In this document: positions 56,848 to 64,000 of the stretch, piece by piece
How the letters are laid out: the number at the start of each line of letters is the position of its first letter
Numbering within the stretch: position 1 is the first letter of the stretch
Source of the DNA: Axinella damicornis
Lineage: Eukaryota; Porifera; Demospongiae; Axinellida; Axinellidae
Assembly (NCBI GenBank): GCA_963931865.1
Contig: OZ007512.1
Coordinates: 9,054,796-9,118,795 of the forward strand
Length of the DNA stretch: 64,000 nucleotides
Reading direction: 5' to 3'
Made by a program: the position numbers and the translations under genes
The notes under the pieces: generated by a model
Told to the model about the DNA's origin: nothing
Databases searched by the model: none
Seen by the model: the letters and a program-made list of their open reading frames with translations, nothing else

Positions 56848-57389
56848 TGTTTTCTCCACAGCATGCATGTTGGTGTTGATTGTGAATATGTTACCCTTTC
56901 AGTGTTGTGCTGGAGAGTAGGTGTACAATGGTGATCAGACTGACTGCATGGGATGAGAAAATCCCCACTGCACTGACTGCAATGACCGCATCTCAGCAGG
57001 CTTCAACGAAGCGTTTACACTGTTTCATTAGCAAATGAAGATCTTGGGGTCCCAAACTTTAGATTGGGGTGGCCGGGTTAGGATTAGGCACTTTTTGTTC
57101 TGAAGCCATGTGGTCATGCAACAGCTGTGGTAAATTAGACCATGGCTCAGCATAATTGCAATTTTCATCCAGTTTACTGAAACCCAGACGAACTCCCTGG
57201 AGGTCTGTGTTGAGTCTACTGTAGGGTTATACAGTGCAGTAAGAGAAATGAATGTCCAGTAGTCCTTTCACACCCACCAACTCAAGATTATGGACCCCTT
57301 TTCTCCGTTGGATTGGCTAGGGACTTGCAATGGAGTAATAAAATTTAATGTGAATGCTAAAGCTATCTTCAAGACTTACAAAAAGAATG

Positions 57390-59082
57390 CTACAAAAGTA
57401 TCAAATTACTGTCACTGTTCTCAGTCTCTTCAATTGTGATTGAGGAATGTTCCTCAGGCATCAACAGCTCCTCCTCCAAATCAGTCTCTGATCTCCTCCG
57501 GGTCCTCTTTTTCCTCTGGGATCTCTTCTTCATGTACCATCCCAGTGCAGACAGTGGGAATGATGGGAGCAGTGACAGAACTATCCCCTTTAATCCAGTT
57601 TCAATTTGTACTTGCACCAGCAGCATCACCTCGTACAGGATCAGCAGTGTGAGAATGAGTCCAATGGTTGCAGTAATCACGACAAAATGCACACACATAC
57701 TTCCACAGCACTTTACACTGCTCTGGAAATTTCTCCTCCTTGGTTGTTGACACTGATACAGCACATAGGCAACAATGAGTGTGAAACCAACTGGTGCTAG
57801 TAGCACAGTTATTGTACAGATGATAGTAACTTGTGGGTGGATTGGTAACAGTACACCCAGTGGGACAGCAATCATGGTAAAGAGTTGTACGGCCGTCAGA
57901 AAGTTCCATAATGCAAGTATGTGAAATGATAACTGCAGGTAGTGCTTCACGGAGGAACATCTGCAACCGACATACCTCTGCTTTGTATCGTAATATTTCT
58001 CCACTAACACAGCAACTGGGATGACGGTACACTTGGCCACTAGAGTAAGCACTTCATCATAGTAAACACTTGTATCAGATGGAATAGTGCATGGATGATT
58101 AGGAACCTGGATTATACAGGATGTAATGGATGGATGATTGCGAGTATATTGATGTGTAAGTGAGGCCAAAGTGTATCCAACATTGATAAGGAAAGTTATA
58201 CCTGCCGCTGCCCAGTACAAGTATCTCATGAAGTCTTCAGTTGAAGCTTTGGTCCTTATCTTGGGATAGTGTAAAGACACTAACTTTGCCAGCACAATTG
58301 GTGTGAGAATACTTAGGAACACAAAAGCAGACGTTATAGTGAGACGATAGAAGTGAGTTCGGTCACTGTGTGATCCGTAAGATCCTGTAACGTATTCGTT
58401 ATAGCTTATGGATACATATCCTTTGTCATTTTCATCTCTTTGTCTGGTGGCTCGGGCATACGACTTTACCTGTGCATGAAGGTGAGTGTGTAACATGTTA
58501 CTGTATATAAATAGTTGATTCTCCTTTCCAGCACCATGCATTATGCAATTGATACACATTTATACATACCCAAGGGAGGAGTTGCATTAGCGCTGCCAAT
58601 AAATCATCCTCAGAAGTGTTACAAGGAAGATCATCAATGTGAAATGAAAGTTCTAAGGAACCACGATTCTGTGTTGTGTGGTAAATACTTTCACTTAGAA
58701 CATTGTCTAGAATTAGTAACTGATCTATTGAAATGAGGTTGAGTAAGGGAGAACTGCTCCACTGAAATTCCTTGTAGTACGAGTTGTTAATTGCATTCCT
58801 AGGCAAGAGGGAAAGCACACCGCAACTCCCTGGTAGCATTCTGTTGACAGTGGTAATCACATGAATAAATATCATGTTTGATGACCGTTGTGATGGAAAG
58901 AACGTGTGCTGCAGCAAATACCCTACTTTGCTGTCCGTGATCAAGGCATGTTCTAGTTTTCGGTACACAGCTTGGGGTCCAAGGTGGTCGGTACTTTGTG
59001 CAATCACAGCAGTAGCTATCAGAAGCAAAATTCCAGCATGTAGTAGCAGGGTCCGCATCATTACAGTGATCAGAATCTGCAT
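57390..59082 (-). CDS. Two-exon seven-TM receptor-like membrane protein, copy 10
   Basis: Exon 1 is 59082-58570 (171 codons, donor GTATGTATA) and exon 2 is 58469-57390 (359 codons plus stop), a 100-bp intron in phase 0; about 530 residues. Signal peptide LLLHAGILLLIATAVIAQS, ectodomain with two Cys and NNS/NTS glycosylation sites, LPW end. Exon 2 has all family motifs and the DLILL tail class (SDSNLILL). Nine residues (LLISMYTVK in its relatives) are missing at the end of segment 3, an in-frame 27-base loss near 58003 that shortens that helix to about 16 residues and may affect folding. No frameshift or stop was found. The 3' flank is like copy 1 and the exons like copies 6 and 11, so the gene looks chimaeric. 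Confidence 0.75.
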
Positions 59083-59471
59083 ATAAGGTTATTGTATTTT
59101 CAGCAGTTACTGGTGCGAGTAAAATTCATGGGATACACACTTAAGCATGTATATATGCAGGATAGGCCTGTATGCAGTGTATTATACAGCATACAATGTA
59201 TGTACTCCTTGCAAAACTATTACGACGATAATTTTAAACAATCATTTAACTAGCTACAGTCCGTCAAACACCAGTATGCACAACAAGCTAGGTCATGTAT
59301 CTTGAATTTCACTTGCATGACACTCCGTTGGATGTAGAGAGATAATCTGATTTTAGCAGACAGATTTTCTATTGCATAGCCAACTACTTCACAAACCTGT
59401 TTCCAACATCAACGTCAATGTTAGAGGAACTACTATAATTATATGAATCCACTGAACAACTTGTACTTACC

Positions 59472-60260
59472 TGCACTGTTCTCAATGTGGCTGACACCCA
59501 GACATTAGTAGCTACCAGGTTGACGCGAGTTGTGGGACTGTCACCTTAGTTTGAAATTCAAGTTATTTGTTGAAATCGTACATGAATGATTGGCACAGAT
59601 TAGGGTACTTACCACCATACCACATTTTATTTGTGCTTGGATACTGACTGACATGTGTCCATGTACGTGTCTAGGTATGAGTTGTGGGGCTGTCCAATAG
59701 GATTAATTTTGAGCGTTCTTGCATAAATGATTTCAACCACCACAGTTTTCTTTGTGCTTGGATGTGACTGACACCCAGACATGTGTTCTAGTCCAGGTAT
59801 ACTAGATGTGAGTTGTGGGACTGTCCTTTTTCGAAAGGGAACATTGTTTCTGTTTCATAATGGGTCGTAAGGAGATTCAGTCATGAAGTGGTACAGTTCA
59901 TGTATACGATTTCATCGATCATTAATTTTCCAGTGTAACAATTTCAGTGTGCAATATGCAGTCCAGTTGTCCATGCGTTCCTTCATCCATTCTGGTCCCT
60001 GCATCATGGCTGCATGTACAGCGACAGTATCAAGTACATGCAGGACTCATTCATGCTAGCTTGTACCAACTACACTACTCGCATCTCAGCTCATTGGTTC
60101 ATGTGCTAGCATGAACATGCTAGCTTGTAGGGTGAACATAATTATAATCAATATCTGCACTCAATGAATACTCCCAGGCTGTAGGAGAGGGGAATGAGGC
60201 TATAGGTACTGCCTCTTGAAGGGTTTCTAATTTTTCCTTAGCTACATACTTTTAATCTTG
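59472..60260. repeat. Intergenic spacer repeat of the receptor array, copy 3
   Basis: Homologous to 6370-7200 and 63790-64000. GCTA insertion at 59509-59514. Confidence 0.85.
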
Positions 60261-61643
60261 GGGTGAAAGGAGCACAGTTTATCCTGGTCCTGTTGATCAG
60301 TGTGTGCCTTCATATTGAGTCCATTCCCATTTGAGTCTACCGTCTGAGTTTGTGTCTGTGTCTGTGTCCAGCACCGTATCTGCCTTTACCACTTAGCTAC
60401 CTAGTTTGTAACCGTCAATTGTACTATTGTCCTATGCCTTGCAGTCACACAACAACTGTGGTAAATTAGACCATGGCTCAGCATACGCTATTTTTCACTT
60501 CTCAGGATGGGCTCTCGTGGCACCTTCGCGCTTTGCACTGCAAGTTCCAGATGTACGAGGATTGCAGGTCCCAGGGCCGCCATGAGCTTCTTCCTTGGTC
60601 AAATTTCGCTCACGAACGTAATACGTACGTACACGTACACGTACACGGAGGGGTATACTAGATCGTGGTCTCGTTCCCAAGCCGTTCGGTTTCAGGCAAC
60701 GCACGGTAAGCTTATTGCGAGCTGAGGTTGCAACGTAGCGGCAGCAAGTTGGTAAGGAGGAAAATAAAGTGATGAAGAAGCAAAAGGGGGGGGCACCGGC
60801 CCCCGATGCCCCCCCCCCCCCTAGATCCGCCCCTAGTCTCAGCATACGCTATTTCAATTTTCATCCAGTTTACTGATGCCCAGATGAACTCCCTGGAGGT
60901 CTATCTTGCTACTGTATGGCAATAGGAGAAATGAGTGACTTGCACGTTTTGGTCGTCCTGTAAAGTATGTGCTTGCATTATGACTGTAAAAGAATATGCC
61001 GGTAGTCTAATATTGAAGAGCCCTACACACTCCAATCAGTTCAATGTAATAGGCCTGTGCCTGGCAGCCCTGCCCTGTTGAACATATATGCATGAGTGAT
61101 GTGATACCCTGGTTTGAAGAAGTATACAGCCTATGATTGTCAAGGCATATCGTGTCTGTCAGAGCTAACTTACATCACATTCGCAGCTGTGGCCTTATAT
61201 TCAGCTATAGCAATTCCTAATCAGAAACTTCTAACGTTGACCCATGACTATGTTGGTGGTGCCAGTTCAGTCCGAATGCATGCATGCAGTAGATCTACTG
61301 TCCTTGCCTGTTCCAAATGTTTAACATACTGTTACGATACTAGAGCATCTGTGTGGTCACTGCGTTGTTTTGTGATCCCTCCTTCCATGGATGTTTCTCT
61401 CCAGCTCTAGCTAGCTCAGCTACGGCCTGGTTATAGCTACTAGCTACTGCAATCACACACGGCCTTGTATACAGTATCATCATTCCATGCAGTGTTGGCT
61501 GCATACGAATAGTCCTTTCACACCCACCCAATAAAGATTATGGACCCCCTTCTCTGTTGGATTGGCACACAGCAAATAGAGACTTGCAATAGAGTAATAA
61601 AGATGACTGCTAAACAGATTCTATTAGGACTTACAAAAAAACA
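60261..61643. other. Spacer with transposon ends, no gene seen
   Basis: Holds a partial repeat of the receptor 3' flank (GGTAAATTAGACCATGGCTC at 60459) interrupted by foreign DNA at about 60490-60840, then more array spacer. No gene supported. Confidence 0.5.
60490..60842. mobile_element. Insertion with G/C-run terminus, probable DNA transposon relic
   Basis: CTCAGCATACGCTATTT stands at 60477 and again at 60838, a direct repeat of 17 bases bounding about 350 bases that are absent from the related flank at 57150. The right end is GGGGGGGCACCGGCCCCC and then a C run and TAGATCCGCCCCTAG, a layout common to widespread invertebrate DNA transposon ends. A half TIR GGTCTCGTTCCCAAGCC lies at 60666. 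Confidence 0.6.
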
Positions 61644-63375
61644 CTACAAAAGTATCAAATCACTGTCACTGTTCTCAGTCTCTTGAATTGTGATTGAGGA
61701 ATGTTCCTCAGGCAATAACAACTCCTCCTCCTCTGATCTCCTTTCGGAACTCTTCTTCTTCTGGGATCTCTTCCTCAAGTACCATCCCAGTGCAGACAGT
61801 GGGAATGATGGGAGCAGTGACAGAACTATCCCCTTTACTCCATTTTCAATTTGTACTTGCACCTGCAGCATCAGCTCGTACAGGATCAGCAGTGCGAGAA
61901 TGAGTCCAATGGTTGCAGTAATCGCAACAAAGTACACACACATACTTCCACAGCACTTGACACTACTCTGGAAACTTCTCATTCTTGGTTGTTGACACTG
62001 ATACAGCACATAGGCAACAATGAGTGCTAATCCAACTGGTGCTAGTAGCACAGTTATTATAAAGACGATAGTAACTTGCGGGTGGATTGGTAGCTAGCAG
62101 TACACCCAGTGGGATAGCAATCATGGTAAAGAGTTGTACGGCAGTCAGAATATTCCATAATGCAAGTATGTGAAATGACAGCAGCAGGTAGTGCTTCATG
62201 GAGGAACATCTGCAACCGACATACCTCTGCTTTGTATCGTAATGTTTCTTCACAGTGTAGCTACATGGAAATCAGTAGTTCCACTAACACAACAACTGGG
62301 ATGATGGTACACTTGGCCACTAGAGTAAGCACTTCATCATAGTAAACACTTGTACCAGATGGAATAGTGCAGGGATGATTAGGAACCTGGATTATGCAGG
62401 ATGTAATTGACGGATGATTGTTTGTGTATTGATGTGTAAGTGAGGCCAAAGCGTATCCAACATTGATAATGAAAGTTATACCTGCCGCTGCCCAGTACAA
62501 ATATCTCATGAAGTCTTCAGCTGAAGCTTTGATCCTCATCTTGGGATAGTGTAAAGACACTAACTTTGCCAGCACAATTGGTGTGAGAATACTTAGCAAC
62601 ACAAAAGCACCGAATAGACAGAGACGATAGAAGTGTGTATACTGATCTGATCCATTGTAAGACTCTGCAACCTTGTCATTATAGCTTATGGATACATATC
62701 CTTTGTCGTTTTCATTTCTTTGTCCATGGGCTCGGGCATACGACTTTACCTGTGCATGAGGGTGAGTGTGTAACATGTTACTGTATAAATAATTGATTCT
62801 CCTTTCCAGCACCATGCATGCATTATGCAATATATAGATACACATTTATACATACCCAAGGGAGGAGTTGCATTAGCGCTGCCAATAAATCATCCTCAGA
62901 AGTGTTACAAGGAAGATCATCAATGCAAAATGAAAGTTTTAAGAAACCATGATTCTGTGTTGTGTGGTAAATCCTTTCACTTAGAACGTTGTCTAGAATT
63001 AGTAACTGATCTATTGAAATGAGGTTGAGTAAGGGATAACTGCTCCACTGAAATTCCTTGTAGTACGAGTTGTTAATTGCATTCCTAGGCAAGAGGGAAA
63101 GCACACCGCAACTCCCTGGTAGAATACTGTCGACAGTGGTATTCACATGAATAAATATCATGTCTCCAGATGACCGGTGTGATGGAAAGAATGTGTGCTG
63201 CAGCAAATACCATACTTTGCTGTCCGTGATCAAGGCATGTTCCAGTTTCCGATAGCTACACAGCTTGGGGTCCAAGGTGGTGTGTACTTTGTGCAATCAC
63301 AGCAGTAGCTATCAGAAGTAAGATTCCAGCATGTAGTAGCAGGGTCCGCATCATTACAGTGATCAGTGTCTGCAT
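61644..63375 (-). pseudogene. Receptor copy 11, frame broken three times by GCTA insertions
   Basis: Exon 1 is 63375-62856 and exon 2 is 62749-61644, with normal splice sites. Everything needed for a receptor is present: signal peptide region, ectodomain, seven segments and the DLILL tail. However, three TAGCTA sites stand where every sister copy has TA: 63253-63258 in the ectodomain (creating an immediate stop), 62258-62263 after segment 3 and 62091-62096 between segments 4 and 5. No other frameshift was noticed, so these insertions alone inactivate the copy. Confidence 0.9.
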
Positions 63376-63789
63376 ATAAGGTTATTGAAATTTTCTGCAG
63401 TTACTGGCTTGTTACTGGTGCAAGTAACATTCATGGGATACACACATAAGCATGTATGCAGAATAGGCCTGTATACAGTGTATATAATGTATGTATAGTT
63501 GTACTCCTTGCAAAACTATTATGACGATAATTTTAAACAATCATTTAACTAGCTTGTCCTTCTCACACCAGTGTGCGTAGCAAGTCATGAAACTTGAATT
63601 TCACTTGCATGACACTCCGTATATAGGATGTAGAGAGATAATTATCACTCTGATTTAGCAGACAGATTTTCTATTGCATAGCCAAAGCATTACCAATGTT
63701 CATCTACTTCACAACCTGTTTCCACCATCAAAGTTAATGTTAGAGGAAGTATATACTATAAATCCACTGAACAACTCATACTTACCTGC

Positions 63790-64000
63790 ACTGTTCTCAA
63801 TGTGGCTGACACCCAGACATTAGTACCAGGTTGACGCGAGTTGTGGGACTGTCACCTTCGTTTGAGATTCAAGTTATTGTTGAAACCTTACATGAATGAT
63901 TGACACAGATTAGGGTACTTACCACCATACCACATTTTATTTGTGCTTGGATACTGACTGACATGTGTACATGTACGTGTCTAGGTATGAGTTGTGTGGC
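63790..64000. repeat. Intergenic spacer repeat of the receptor array, copy 4 (cut by window end)
   Basis: Starts CACTGTTCTCAATGTGGCTG like the copies at 6373 and 59474, with the uninterrupted TTAGTACCAGG at the site where copy 3 has a GCTA insertion. Confidence 0.9.

Overview
The window looks like nuclear DNA of a marine invertebrate, most plausibly a demosponge. It has spliced genes with short GT-AG introns, CCAAT/TATA promoters, death-domain exons of a style common in sponges, an HSP90 tail exon, many short inverted-repeat transposons, microsatellites, and a very high density of the tetranucleotide TAGC. No bacterial operons, rRNA, tRNA or CRISPR arrays were seen. The organism call is inference from style, not from a marker gene.

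The backbone is a tandem minus-strand family of two-exon genes for an unrecognised membrane protein. Exon 1 encodes a signal peptide and an ectodomain of about 140 residues that always ends in Leu-Pro-Trp at a phase-0 donor. Exon 2 encodes a short stalk, seven hydrophobic segments with positive-inside charge, and a basic then acidic tail. Eleven copies or fragments are present. Intact-looking copies are at 853-2661, 27924-29702, 32166-33974 and 57390-59082. Damaged copies are at 3766-4158, 7624-8448, 23410-25100, 35356-37011, 48227-48648, 49766-52327, 55178-56847 and 61644-63375. Large duplications link them: 1-3768 with 31313-35083 (almost identical), and 22930-29702 with 49150-56847 (more diverged).

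Between these blocks, 5.4-22.9 kb is a repeat-rich interval. It holds transposon relics, two G-rich minisatellites, a Ty3/gypsy integrase-tail relic, an orphan CCAAT/TATA promoter and a decayed minus-strand gene with three death-domain-like exons in compatible splice phase. The 37.3-47 kb interval holds a 629-bp TIR element with a 9-bp target duplication that carries the 5' end of a RecQ-type helicase gene (Pack-MULE-like), an intronless SAM methyltransferase gene, a 1.1-kb transposon with long TIRs, two foldback elements with 8-bp target duplications and perfect DR1 nuclear-receptor half-site pairs, and a near-perfect hairpin MITE. At 48.8 kb the last exon of an HSP90 gene sits inside a broken receptor copy.

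The most unusual signal is a recurring 4-bp change. At 13 places, comparison of paralogous copies, or of a coding frame, shows TA in one copy and TAGCTA in the other. In six coding cases the extra GCTA destroys the frame, so it is the derived state. This is the footprint expected if an element with a TA target and ends starting in GC inserts and excises leaving two bases. It could also explain the TAGC tracts seen throughout the window.
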